From Alphaproteobacteria bacterium (GTDB lineage: Bacteria > Pseudomonadota > Alphaproteobacteria > UBA6615), in the NCBI GenBank assembly GCA_017643325.1, contig JAEPNS010000013.1, positions 1 to 20,162 of the forward strand: a DNA stretch of 20,162 nucleotides, written 5' to 3'. Under the pieces are notes generated by a model. That model saw nothing but the letters and a program-made list of their open reading frames with translations, had not been told where the DNA came from and ran no database searches. Both the position numbers and the translations under genes were made by a program. Each line of letters begins with the position of its first letter. Position 1 is the first letter of the stretch. Positions 1 to 7,580 of the stretch are shown piece by piece.

Positions 1-642
1 GGCTTGATTCTGGCGGACCTTCCGATCGTTGGCTGGGAAAGTGTGCAGAAGCGCTGCGTCGATCTTGTCCTGGGGGGACTCCTGCTGATCGTCCTGGCAC
101 CGGTCATGCTGCTCATCGCACTGGCCATCATGATCACCATGGGCCGCCCGGTGCTGTTCCGGCAGAAGCGCTACGGCTTCAACAACGAGGAATTCACGGT
201 CTACAAGTTCCGCACGATGCGCGCCGAAGCGGCGCAGCCCTCGGATTCGCCGGACGCGAAGGTCGACCAGGCGACCCGCGACGATCCGCGGATCACGACG
301 TTCGGACGCTTCCTGCGCAAGACGAGCCTCGACGAACTGCCGCAGCTGATCAACGTGCTGCGCGGCGAGATGTCTCTTGTCGGCCCGCGGCCCCATGCCG
401 TCGCGCACAACGAGCAGTTCGGCGCGATCATCGACGAGTATTTCGCGCGCCACCGGGTGAAGCCCGGCATCACCGGCTGGGCCCAGATCAACGGCCTGCG
501 GGGGGAAACCGACACGCCCGAAAAGATGCGGCGGCGCGTCGAGTACGACCTCTACTACATCGACAACTGGTCGATTCTGCTCGACATCCGCATCCTTTTC
601 CTCACGATCTTCGTCGGTTTCATCAACAAGAACGCCTACTGA
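1..642 (+). CDS. Polyprenyl-phosphate sugar-1-phosphate transferase, C-terminal part (5' end outside window)
   Basis: Likely transfers a sugar-1-phosphate from a nucleotide sugar to undecaprenyl phosphate at the inner membrane, the first step of exopolysaccharide repeat-unit assembly. The frame is open to the left edge, so the TTG at 4 is probably internal; family members of the WcaJ/WbaP type are about 460 residues and only the catalytic third plus last membrane helix is seen. Visible landmarks are a hydrophobic helix directly after the KRCVDL segment, PVLFRQKRYG, YKFRTMR, DDPRITTFGRFLRK, the SLDELPQLINVLRGEMSLVGPRP signature, and the terminal KPGITGWAQINGLRG block. These are hallmark bacterial sugar transferase (PF02397) motifs. 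The polymerase gene follows after 19 nt on the same strand. If the true protein starts near the edge it could be a short ExoY/PssA-type enzyme instead. The sugar substrate cannot be read from sequence. Confidence 0.93.
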   Translation, partial: GLILADLPIVGWESVQKRCVDLVLGGLLLIVLAPVMLLIALAIMITMGRPVLFRQKRYGFNNEEFTVYKFRTMRAEAAQPSDSPDAKVDQATRDDPRITTFGRFLRKTSLDELPQLINVLRGEMSLVGPRPHAVAHNEQFGAIIDEYFARHRVKPGITGWAQINGLRGETDTPEKMRRRVEYDLYYIDNWSILLDIRILFLTIFVGFINKNAY

Positions 643-661
643 TCCGACCGGCGCCCGCGGC

Positions 662-2062
662 ATGTCAGAACCCCGTCCCCACACGTCCTTTGCGCTGCGC
701 CTGGCCTTCGGCGGACTGCTCACCGTGCTGGTGCTCGCGCCGCTGCCCCTGGGCAGCAACCGGCAATGGGCCTGGAGCCTGCTCGCGATCGCCGTGGCCG
801 TCACCCTTCTGGTCTGGGCAGTGGGCGTGGCCCGCACACCGGGCGCGATCCGGATTCCCTGGTCCCGGCACCTGCCGGCAACCGTCGCCTTCCTGCTCGC
901 CATTGCCTGGTTCTGCCTCCAGGCGAGCGGCATCACGCCCGCCGCCTGGGACCACCCGCTGTGGGCACAGGCCGCAGCGGCACTGGACAAGCCGGACCTG
1001 GGCGGCGCGATCAGCCTCAACCCCAATGCGTCGTTCGACGGCGCCATGCGGCTGCTGGCCTACGGCGCGGTGTTCTGGCTCGCGATGCATTTCTGCCGCT
1101 CGCGCCGGCGCACCAAGCAGCTGCTCTGGGCGATCGTCATTTCCGGCAGCGTCTATGCCGTCTACGGACTCGCCGTCCAGTTCAGCGGCACCAACACGAT
1201 CCTCTGGTTCGACAAGTGGGCCTACGAAAACGTGGTCACCTCCACCTTCGTGAACCGGAACAACTTCGCCACTTACGCCGGCCTCGTCATCGTCGCGGCG
1301 TTCGGCCTGCTGACACGCAAGGCGGACGAGGCGGCGGAGCTCGGCATCGCGAACCGGGCGGGGATCGCGCATATTCTCGACAGCCTCGGCCCGCAGGTGT
1401 TCGGCCTGTTCCTCGCGCTGTTTGTCACCGGCACCGCGCTGCTGCTCACGGCCTCGCGCGGCGGCATCCTCAGCACCGGCTTCGGGATCCTGGTTTTCCT
1501 CGCCGGCCTCGCGCTCTACAAGCGCCGCCGGCTGCGCCACACGATCGTGTTTGCCGGGATCGTGATCCTCGGCGGGATCCTGCTGATCAGCTTCAGCGGG
1601 CGGGAAGTGATCCTGCGTCTGAACCAGAGCAACGACGACCTGTCCGGGCGTGGCCAGGTATGGGAGATGACGCGCGAGGCGTTCGCGGAACGGCCCGTTC
1701 TCGGGACCGGCCTCAACACATTCGCCGACGTCGCCATCCGCAATCGCAGCGCGCAGATGCCCCCGCAGGCCAGCCCGTTCCTGCGCGCCCACAACGGCTA
1801 TCTGGAAATGCTGCTCGAAGGCGGGATCGTCGGCTTCGGCCTGATCATGTTCGCCCTCGCCTGGGCCGGGGGCTGGTGTATCTACGGCATATTCATGCGC
1901 CACGAGGACGGCGTGTTCCCTATCGTGGGGCTTTCGGCGATCGCCGTGGTCGGGGCGCATGCCTGGGTGGATTTCAGCCTGCAGATTCCGGCCGTCGCGG
2001 TCACCTTTGCCGCCATCGCGGCGGCCGGATGCGCGCAGGCCAACCGGCACCGGCGCGCCTGA
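662..2062 (+). CDS. O-antigen ligase / Wzy-like polysaccharide polymerase
   Basis: Multi-pass inner-membrane protein of 466 residues of the O-antigen ligase/polymerase superfamily (Wzy_C). Many hydrophobic helices run the whole length. Family-type segments are STFVNRNNFATYAGL, LLLTASRGGILS, a periplasmic-loop stretch with SGRGQVWEMTREAFAERPVLGTG (split here as SGRGQVW and RPVLGTGLN), and RAHNGYLEMLLEGGIVG, where the HNxYLE block is typical of the ligase/polymerase active loop. In this setting, behind a sugar transferase and opposite Wzc and Wza homologues, polymerisation of lipid-linked repeat units is more likely than lipid A-core ligation, but the two activities cannot be told apart by sequence. 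The ATG at 662 has no clear Shine-Dalgarno; the short gap after the transferase suggests co-transcription. It ends 12 nt before the stop of the convergent gene. Confidence 0.88.
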   Translation: MSEPRPHTSFALRLAFGGLLTVLVLAPLPLGSNRQWAWSLLAIAVAVTLLVWAVGVARTPGAIRIPWSRHLPATVAFLLAIAWFCLQASGITPAAWDHPLWAQAAAALDKPDLGGAISLNPNASFDGAMRLLAYGAVFWLAMHFCRSRRRTKQLLWAIVISGSVYAVYGLAVQFSGTNTILWFDKWAYENVVTSTFVNRNNFATYAGLVIVAAFGLLTRKADEAAELGIANRAGIAHILDSLGPQVFGLFLALFVTGTALLLTASRGGILSTGFGILVFLAGLALYKRRRLRHTIVFAGIVILGGILLISFSGREVILRLNQSNDDLSGRGQVWEMTREAFAERPVLGTGLNTFADVAIRNRSAQMPPQASPFLRAHNGYLEMLLEGGIVGFGLIMFALAWAGGWCIYGIFMRHEDGVFPIVGLSAIAVVGAHAWVDFSLQIPAVAVTFAAIAAAGCAQANRHRRA

Positions 2063-2074
2063 CCCGTCGATCCG

Positions 2075-2779
2075 CTAGGTGTCGCTGACCGGAAGGCGCG
2101 AGGCGCGGAAGTACAGCAGATTGAACCGCGCGCGCGCCCCGGGATCCTCGCGCAACGCCTCGCGGACTTCCGCCAGGCGGTATCGCGCGCGGGTGCGCTG
2201 CACCAGTTCACCGGGGAACCAGCGCATCGCGAGACGGACCTGCCCCGCGGTCTCGGCCTGCACATCGGGCGGCAGGTCGTTCCAGACGGCGAGGGCGAGG
2301 TCGAGGCGGGGCAGCACCAGGCGCGGATCCGTCGGCGCCGTGCGATAGGACATCTGCAGGTAGCGGGCGATATCCGCACGCAGGCCCTCGCGCTCGATGT
2401 TGGCCTGCGCGAGACGCATCCATGAAAACGGCGCGGTCGGCGCCAGTTCGACGTCGAGCCGGTCGGCCGCGATCGCCGCGTCGAGAAGCTCGGAGCGCCC
2501 GGCGCTGCCGGGCGGCTCGCGGCGCGCCAGCGTGAAGTTGAGCGCCCCGAGATCCGCCGCATAGCGGGCGCTCGAATACCAGCCCAGCGCCGTCACGCGG
2601 CTCGACCGGGCAAACCGAATATCGGAAACCGGAATATCGGCACCGCGCCCCAGGGCGCGGACGGTCTCGTCGAAGGGGGCCGTGATGATTCCCGACACAA
2701 GGCGCGGCGTCGCGAGGGCGATGAGCAGCAGCGCCAGAACGGCGGAAAACGCGACTGCGGACAATCTCGATCGCGACAT
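2075..2779 (-). CDS. Membrane-anchored protein of unknown function at end of exopolysaccharide operon
   Basis: No family recognised with confidence. The 234-residue product begins with MSRSRLSAVAFSAVLALLL, a single N-terminal hydrophobic segment fitting an uncleaved anchor or Sec signal, followed by a soluble, Ala/Arg/Leu-rich and probably all-helical region. Helical runs such as SELLDAAIAADRLDVELAP and SWMRLAQANIEREGLRADIA look loosely like degenerate tetratricopeptide (TPR) units. The start is supported by a GGAGG 9 nt upstream of the ATG. The gene lies 33 nt downstream of the Wzc-like gene on the same strand, so it is probably the last gene of that transcript and may assist polymer assembly; that role is inferred from position only. 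Confidence 0.75.
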   Translation of the reverse strand: MSRSRLSAVAFSAVLALLLIALATPRLVSGIITAPFDETVRALGRGADIPVSDIRFARSSRVTALGWYSSARYAADLGALNFTLARREPPGSAGRSELLDAAIAADRLDVELAPTAPFSWMRLAQANIEREGLRADIARYLQMSYRTAPTDPRLVLPRLDLALAVWNDLPPDVQAETAGQVRLAMRWFPGELVQRTRARYRLAEVREALREDPGARARFNLLYFRASRLPVSDT

Positions 2780-2812
2780 CGCCTGCCGCCTCCATCCGGC
2801 CCGGTGCGAAGG

Positions 2813-5134
2813 CTAGTCGGTGTAGTACTTCCGATAGCTGCCGTAATAATAGTAGCCGGAGTCGCCGTAGTCGTACGAGGCGTGTTTCTTGACGTTGACC
2901 TGCGTCAACACGGTGCCCGCCATGTTTGCGCCGGCCTCGAGCGCCTGTTTGATGCCGGCGAGCGCGGTCTCGCGCCGGGTCTTTTCCCAGCGGACGAGGA
3001 ACAGCGTCCGGTCCACGTCGCGCATCAGCACCAGCGCGTCGGAGACCGCCATCAACGGCGGCGTGTCAAGCACGACCATGTCGTACATCTCGCCGAGCTG
3101 GCGGATCAGGTCGCGCATCTCGTGCGAGCTGAGCATGTCGGTCGGGTTGGGCGCGCGCGATCCGGCCGTGATGTAGTGCAGCGTCGAGGACGGGTGGATC
3201 TCGATCACGTCCTCGATCTGCGCCTGTCCCGCCAGGTAGTCGCTCAGGCCGCGCTGGTTCGGCACGTCCATGTAGGCGTGGAGGCTGGAGTTGCGCAGGT
3301 CGCAGTCCAGGATGATCACGCGCTGGCCGGACTTCGCGGCCGTCATCGCGATCGACAGCGACGTGGACGTCTTGCCTTCGCCCGGGATCGACGAGGTGAT
3401 CAGCACGGTCTTCGGCGGCCGGTCGACGGACGAGAGCATGAGGCCGGTCCGCACGGAGCGTATGGCCTCGCCGTAGGTCGAGTTCGGTCTTGCGACCGCG
3501 AACTCGTGGGGCCGTTTGCCGTCGGTCTGCCCCTTGGTCAGCGCCGGCACCATGCCGAGCGCGGCGACACCGGACAGGTTCTCCAGCTGGGCCGTCGAGC
3601 GGAAGCCGCTGTCCATGAACTCGGCCACGAAGGCCAGCGCGAAGCCGACAAAGGCGGAGAACACGACCGCCGCGATCATCATCAGCTGCTTGTTCGGGCG
3701 GAACGGGCCACCGGGCACGGTCGCGCGCGAGATGACGCGGGCGTCGGCCTGCTGCTCGGTGTTCTCGAGAATGTCGGTTTCCTTCAACCGCTCGAGGAAC
3801 GTCTCGTAGAGCTGCTTGTTGGCGGACAGCTCGCTGGCGAGCGACTGCAGGGTCGCCTGCGCCTCGTTCTGCTCCTCCAGCGTGCCCTCGAGCCGGTCGA
3901 GCTCCTCGCGAATGTTCGATTCACGCACGCGCGCGATCTGCACCTCGTTGCGCAGGTTCGACGCGATCTTCTGGACCTCGCGCTCGATCGCCGCGCGCAG
4001 GTCGGCGAGCTCGTTTTCCGCCAGCTGGAGGCGCGGATGGCCCGGGCGCAGCTGGGTCTGGAACTCGGCGACCTTCCGGATCACCTCGGCCTCCTGCTCG
4101 CGCAGGCGCGAGATCAGGTCCGAGTTGAGGACGGCCGCGGCGGTTTCGAGACCCGAGCCCGTCTGCAGGAGCTCCTGCACCTGGTTGAACCGCGCCTCGG
4201 CTTCGGACCGTGCGATCCGGGCTTCCGAAAGCTCCTCGTTCGCGCGCGCAAGCTGCTGCTGGTAGACGGTGATCCCGCCCGCGTCGATGATCCCGGCGTC
4301 GGCCCGGTAGCGCGCGATCTCGCGCTCCTGGGTGATCACCCGTTCGCGCAGTTCGTTGACCCGCCGCTGGAGGAAATCGCCCGCGTCGGTGGTCGCCGTC
4401 GTCAGGCTCTCGAGCTGGTCCTCGATGTAGAGGTTCGCCGTGGTGTTGGCGGCTTCGGCCGCGAACGTCGGGTCGGTCGACACATAGCTGATGGTGATGA
4501 CACGGCTGCGCGGCGACGGGGACACCGAAAGCCCGCCCTGATACTGGGCCGCGGCGATCTCGCGCAGATACGCGGTACGCTCGGCCTCCGGCATCTGGAG
4601 CAGCGGGCTGTCGGCGTGGGGGTCTGCGCTCGCCTCCTGCTGCAACTCGGTCACGTCCTCCGGAGTCCCGATCAGGCTCAGGAACAGGAGCTTCACGTTC
4701 TTGACGGCCACCTCGGTCAGGGACGGCTCGGGCACGCGCAGGAGCGGATTGAACAGCGGCGACTGGGTCAGGTTCAGCCGGTCGACGGCCTTGTAGGCGA
4801 GGCTCCGGCTGCGGATGACCTCGGCCTCGGTCTCGTTGGTGTAGTAGTCCGGGGTCACGCCGCTGACCACCTGGTCGATGTCCACGACGTTCTGGCGGTT
4901 GGGCTCGACGACGATTTTCGCGCTGGCGGAATAGAGCGGCGTGATCTGCTGGATCATCAGATACGCGATGGTCGACAGGATCAGGACCACGCCCGCAATC
5001 AGATACTTGCGGCGCTTCACGATCGACAGCAGCCGGCGCAGGCTCAACGTCTCCGAATCGGCCGCGGGCATGAAGCCGCCCGCGTCCGGCATCGGATCGT
5101 ATTCCTGGGTCGGGAACTGTGTGACCGTGCTCAT
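2813..5134 (-). CDS. Wzc/ExoP-type polysaccharide co-polymerase with tyrosine autokinase domain
   Basis: Controls polymer chain length and couples polymerisation to export in the inner membrane and periplasm. N-terminal Wzz domain with TM1 near residues 44-62, a long coiled-coil/GNVR region, TM2 (QLMMIAAVVFSAFVGFALAF), then a cytoplasmic BY-kinase: Walker A PGEGKTST near residue 585, Walker A' VIILDCDLRNSS, Walker B MVVLDTPP. The last 20 residues, YDYGDSGYYYYGSYRKYYTD, hold nine tyrosines, the autophosphorylation cluster expected of this family. Kinase and membrane domains are fused in one chain, as in proteobacterial Wzc. Two starts are possible: ATG 5161 has no ribosome site, while ATG 5134 has GAAAGA just upstream and gives 773 residues, so 5134 was chosen. 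Transcription probably begins in the 5162-5563 gap. Confidence 0.95.
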   Translation of the reverse strand: MSTVTQFPTQEYDPMPDAGGFMPAADSETLSLRRLLSIVKRRKYLIAGVVLILSTIAYLMIQQITPLYSASAKIVVEPNRQNVVDIDQVVSGVTPDYYTNETEAEVIRSRSLAYKAVDRLNLTQSPLFNPLLRVPEPSLTEVAVKNVKLLFLSLIGTPEDVTELQQEASADPHADSPLLQMPEAERTAYLREIAAAQYQGGLSVSPSPRSRVITISYVSTDPTFAAEAANTTANLYIEDQLESLTTATTDAGDFLQRRVNELRERVITQEREIARYRADAGIIDAGGITVYQQQLARANEELSEARIARSEAEARFNQVQELLQTGSGLETAAAVLNSDLISRLREQEAEVIRKVAEFQTQLRPGHPRLQLAENELADLRAAIEREVQKIASNLRNEVQIARVRESNIREELDRLEGTLEEQNEAQATLQSLASELSANKQLYETFLERLKETDILENTEQQADARVISRATVPGGPFRPNKQLMMIAAVVFSAFVGFALAFVAEFMDSGFRSTAQLENLSGVAALGMVPALTKGQTDGKRPHEFAVARPNSTYGEAIRSVRTGLMLSSVDRPPKTVLITSSIPGEGKTSTSLSIAMTAAKSGQRVIILDCDLRNSSLHAYMDVPNQRGLSDYLAGQAQIEDVIEIHPSSTLHYITAGSRAPNPTDMLSSHEMRDLIRQLGEMYDMVVLDTPPLMAVSDALVLMRDVDRTLFLVRWEKTRRETALAGIKQALEAGANMAGTVLTQVNVKKHASYDYGDSGYYYYGSYRKYYTD

Positions 5135-5225
5135 CTGTCTTTCGTCGATCGCATGCAACATGGGTAAACGTCCGAGTGCTTACAATGCGAGGGCGCTGAA
5201 TTGCCGGAAACTTGATGGTTCGGCC

Positions 5226-5235
5226 GCGACGTCGC
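5226..5235. promoter_or_regulatory. Perfect 10-bp palindrome, possible operator
   Basis: GCGACGTCGC reads identically on both strands. It lies about 65-100 nt upstream of the candidate start codons of the Wzc-like gene. A palindrome of this size is not rare by chance in GC-rich DNA, so a regulator-binding role is only a suggestion. Confidence 0.2.
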
Positions 5236-5434
5236 AATACGCATGTCGCCGCATACCCAACTACCCGGTTTTCCCCTCACAGCACAGTTAAGCAATCGCT
5301 ATGCCAAGCTGCGAAATTCGATCTGTCCTCCCTCTCGCCGCACAGGAGTCGCGCATGGCCGTCTACGCACGTACGGCAAGCGCAGACCAGCGGCCATTCA
5401 ACGCCAGACTATGGAAGTGTGTTCCGGAGTTGTA

Positions 5435-5476
5435 AATAACTTTTTAAGGCTTACGTTTAATTGATCTTAATAACTT
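5435..5476. repeat. Short direct repeat AATAACTT in AT-rich tract
   Basis: AATAACTT occurs at 5435-5442 and again at 5469-5476, 34 bp apart start to start, inside the most AT-rich part of the window. About three helical turns separate the copies, which would suit a dimeric or tandem binding site, but the tract is A/T-rich enough that chance is possible. Confidence 0.3.
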
Positions 5477-5563
5477 GTTGATTCTAGTTTTCTTTTCGGG
5501 GACCACGCGGCCTCGACATATCGGTCTGGGCCTACCGCGCCATACCACCCGTTGTGTCCGGGG

Positions 5564-6151
5564 TCAGAACAGACGGCGCCGCACCTCGACAGTATCGCCC
5601 GGCAGGACCGGGGCATTCGGGGTCGCGGCGTACTTGATGTCGCTGTCGTCGATCTCCCGGACGATCACGACCTCCGACTGGTCGGCCCGGCGGGTGAAAC
5701 CGCCGGCAATCGCAACGGCCTGTCGCACATTGAGACCCGACACGTAGGGATAGCTGCCCGGTGCGTTCACCTGTCCGAGAATGTAGAACGGCCGGAAGTT
5801 CAGCACCTCGACCGAGACCCTCGGGTCGACGATGAAATCGCGGTTCAGGTCGTCGGTGATGATCGCGGTCAGCTCCTCGAGGGTGTGGCCCCGCGCCTGG
5901 ACCTGCCCGAGCAGCGGAAACGCGATTTCCCCGCTGCCGTCCACCTCGAACTCTCCCGACAGGTCCGGATGGCCGAACACACCGATGGCCAGCCGGTCTC
6001 CCGATCCGAGCCTGTACTGCGCGCTGGAGGTCGTGTTGACGGATGTCAGCCCGATCTGCTGCGGCGCCAGCGGCAGCTCGACGTCCGTCGAAATGAGATC
6101 GCACGCGGCCAGGGACAGGGCGGCAGCAAAGAGAAATCCCAGTCGTGTCAT
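5564..6151 (-). CDS. Short polysaccharide export (OPX, Wza-like) lipoprotein
   Basis: Outer-membrane/periplasmic export component for the polymer. The signal peptide ends in the lipobox L14-A15-A16-C17, predicting lipidation at Cys17; residue +2 is Asp. A Poly_export domain follows (YRLGSGDRLAIGVFGHPDLS, VDGSGEIAFPLLGQV, then the LEELTAIITDDL helix), then one SLBB domain (VEVLNFRPFYILGQVNAPG, VRQAVAIAGGFT) and the final LPGDTVEV. At 195 residues it is about half the length of Wza (about 380) and shows no C-terminal amphipathic helix that could form the Wza alpha-barrel. It lies 44 nt downstream of the beta-barrel gene on the same strand, which may supply the outer-membrane pore. The start ATG immediately precedes the hydrophobic signal. 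Confidence 0.93.
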   Translation of the reverse strand: MTRLGFLFAAALSLAACDLISTDVELPLAPQQIGLTSVNTTSSAQYRLGSGDRLAIGVFGHPDLSGEFEVDGSGEIAFPLLGQVQARGHTLEELTAIITDDLNRDFIVDPRVSVEVLNFRPFYILGQVNAPGSYPYVSGLNVRQAVAIAGGFTRRADQSEVVIVREIDDSDIKYAATPNAPVLPGDTVEVRRRLF

Positions 6152-6195
6152 GTTCGTTCACCCGTTCGGCCGGACAGGCCTTCTTTTAAGCGATG

Positions 6196-7515
6196 CTAGA
6201 GCTGCCCGCCAAGGCGAACCTGCACCCGGTTTTCCGTCATGTCGTCGGCATCGAGGTCACCGTTCTGCTGCTCGGTGGTCGCGCTGATCGAGGTGTAGAA
6301 GTTGCGGTCTATCGCCCAGTCGGCGGACAGCCCGAGAATGATCGAGTCGCGCGCACGCGCGGGCACCGCGTCCTCGAACTCCTCGGTGCGGTATGCGGCC
6401 GAGGCGGACAGGATCAGGGGATCCCAGGGCGTCCAGTCGACGCTCGTCGAGTAGGTCCGGGTCAAGGTGCCCGAGACGCCGACGCTCGCCGCGGGCGAGA
6501 AGGACTGGTCGACGCTGCCGTTCACGGTCATGACCGAGGTCGGGTTCCACAGGAAGGTTCCGCGGACAAGCCGGTCGGTCGTGTTCTTGAAGACCTCGTC
6601 GGCGAAACGCCGGTGGGTCACGCCGGCGAGAAACTCCAGAAACGTGATCGGCGACGGGTCCAGCCGGATCCCCGCCGCGAGCTGGTAGTCGTCGAAATCG
6701 CGGTTTGTCCCGAAGTTGTCGAGCTTCCGGCGGAAGCGGGTCAGGGTCGCGGCCGGCGCGATGAAGACGGACGTGCCCTGCTCGATCTCCCAGCCGAGAC
6801 GGCCGCTGAATCCGTAATCCGTGCGCCAGCGGTCCGAATTGTCGATCGGGCCGTTGTCCTCGAAGCTGACCTTCGCGATGGAGAAGGTGGCATCGGCCTC
6901 GAGCCCGTCGGGCACGGCGCGCGAGATACCGACGGAGAATTCGTTCTGGAACTGGATGTCCGTCGACAGCTGCTGGCCGGGATCGTCGATGTCGCCGCGC
7001 TGGCCGTGGGAACGGGAATGGGAGGCCGACGCGTTGGCCGAGGTGAAGTCGTCGACATCCAGGACAAATGTCGCGCCCAGCGTGTAGTCCTCGAAATCCT
7101 CGATCGGGTGCTTCCTGTGGCGTCCCACGTCGAGCTGGGCGTTGAAGGCGAGGAAGTGGTTCTCCCAGTCGGACTGGATTTCGAGGATCGGGCGGTAGAT
7201 CGTGATCAGGTCGAACCGTTCGTTCGCTTCGGACCGGAAGATGTTGTCGGTCGCGATCAGGTCGACCTCGAAAGTCGGAAACACCGTGAAGGTGCTCAGG
7301 ATCGGCGGCCGGGTCTCGTCGGGATCGTAGTCCCCGTCCTCGGCGAGGTCGAAGGGCAGCTCGATCAGCCGGTCGAGCTCGATCCCGATCGGGTCGCGCT
7401 CGAAGGTGCCGACCCCGCGCACGCTCTCAGCCTGGGCGTCGGGCGTGTCCGCCGCCTCGGCCTGGGTCGTCACGAACAGCGCCGTGACGGCCGCGCAGGC
7501 GATCGCCGGAATCAT
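6196..7515 (-). CDS. Outer-membrane beta-barrel protein, exopolysaccharide-associated (BBP2-like)
   Basis: 439 residues starting with a Sec signal peptide (MIPAIACAAVTALFVTTQAEA, cleavage near AEA-AD). The mature part alternates short hydrophobic and polar residues with many aromatic-ended strands (for example FPTFEVDLIATDNIF, NHFLAFNAQLDVGRH, TFLEFLAGVTHRRF), which is the pattern of an outer-membrane barrel. The segment where strands of a trajectory FEVDLIATDNIFRS begin, and the locus context, fit the putative beta-barrel porin 2 / EpsL-like group (PF10082 type) found in exopolysaccharide clusters. It sits between an unknown secreted protein and the OPX gene on the same strand, 65 and 44 nt away. 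Likely role: pore or scaffold for polymer exit across the outer membrane. Family assignment is by pattern and context, the barrel itself is well supported. Confidence 0.82.
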   Translation of the reverse strand: MIPAIACAAVTALFVTTQAEAADTPDAQAESVRGVGTFERDPIGIELDRLIELPFDLAEDGDYDPDETRPPILSTFTVFPTFEVDLIATDNIFRSEANERFDLITIYRPILEIQSDWENHFLAFNAQLDVGRHRKHPIEDFEDYTLGATFVLDVDDFTSANASASHSRSHGQRGDIDDPGQQLSTDIQFQNEFSVGISRAVPDGLEADATFSIAKVSFEDNGPIDNSDRWRTDYGFSGRLGWEIEQGTSVFIAPAATLTRFRRKLDNFGTNRDFDDYQLAAGIRLDPSPITFLEFLAGVTHRRFADEVFKNTTDRLVRGTFLWNPTSVMTVNGSVDQSFSPAASVGVSGTLTRTYSTSVDWTPWDPLILSASAAYRTEEFEDAVPARARDSIILGLSADWAIDRNFYTSISATTEQQNGDLDADDMTENRVQVRLGGQL

Positions 7516-7580
7516 TCGCCGCCCAACCCGGAGACCCGAAACGGTGCGTTCTGTGGATCACGCCCTCAAGTCATCCCGGG

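Larger units (their letters stand above)
5162..5563. other. 402-bp AT-rich intergenic region upstream of the Wzc-like gene
   Basis: No convincing gene is seen here. Composition drops sharply in G+C between about 5430 and 5500 compared with all flanking coding sequence. It contains the direct repeat AATAACTT and the 10-bp palindrome GCGACGTCGC, listed separately. Short open frames exist on + but lack ribosome sites and the codon bias of the neighbours. The most likely content is the promoter and leader of the Wzc-like gene read on -; no good -35/-10 pair could be fixed by eye. Confidence 0.6.

Noticed and set aside
665..2050. 461-residue - strand open frame opposite the polymerase gene
   Set aside because: Arg/Glu/Ala/Gly/Gln-rich composition typical of the antisense of a GC-rich gene; no family motifs, and the + strand frame has clear polymerase features.
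2804..5167. 787-residue + strand open frame opposite the Wzc-like gene
   Set aside because: Antisense shadow rich in His, Arg, Val and Gly; the - strand frame has Walker motifs, TM helices and the Tyr tail.
6152..6195. GGCC-GGACA-GGCC followed by a T-rich tract, resembling a terminator on +
   Set aside because: The stem is four pairs only and no + strand gene ends there; both flanking genes are on -.
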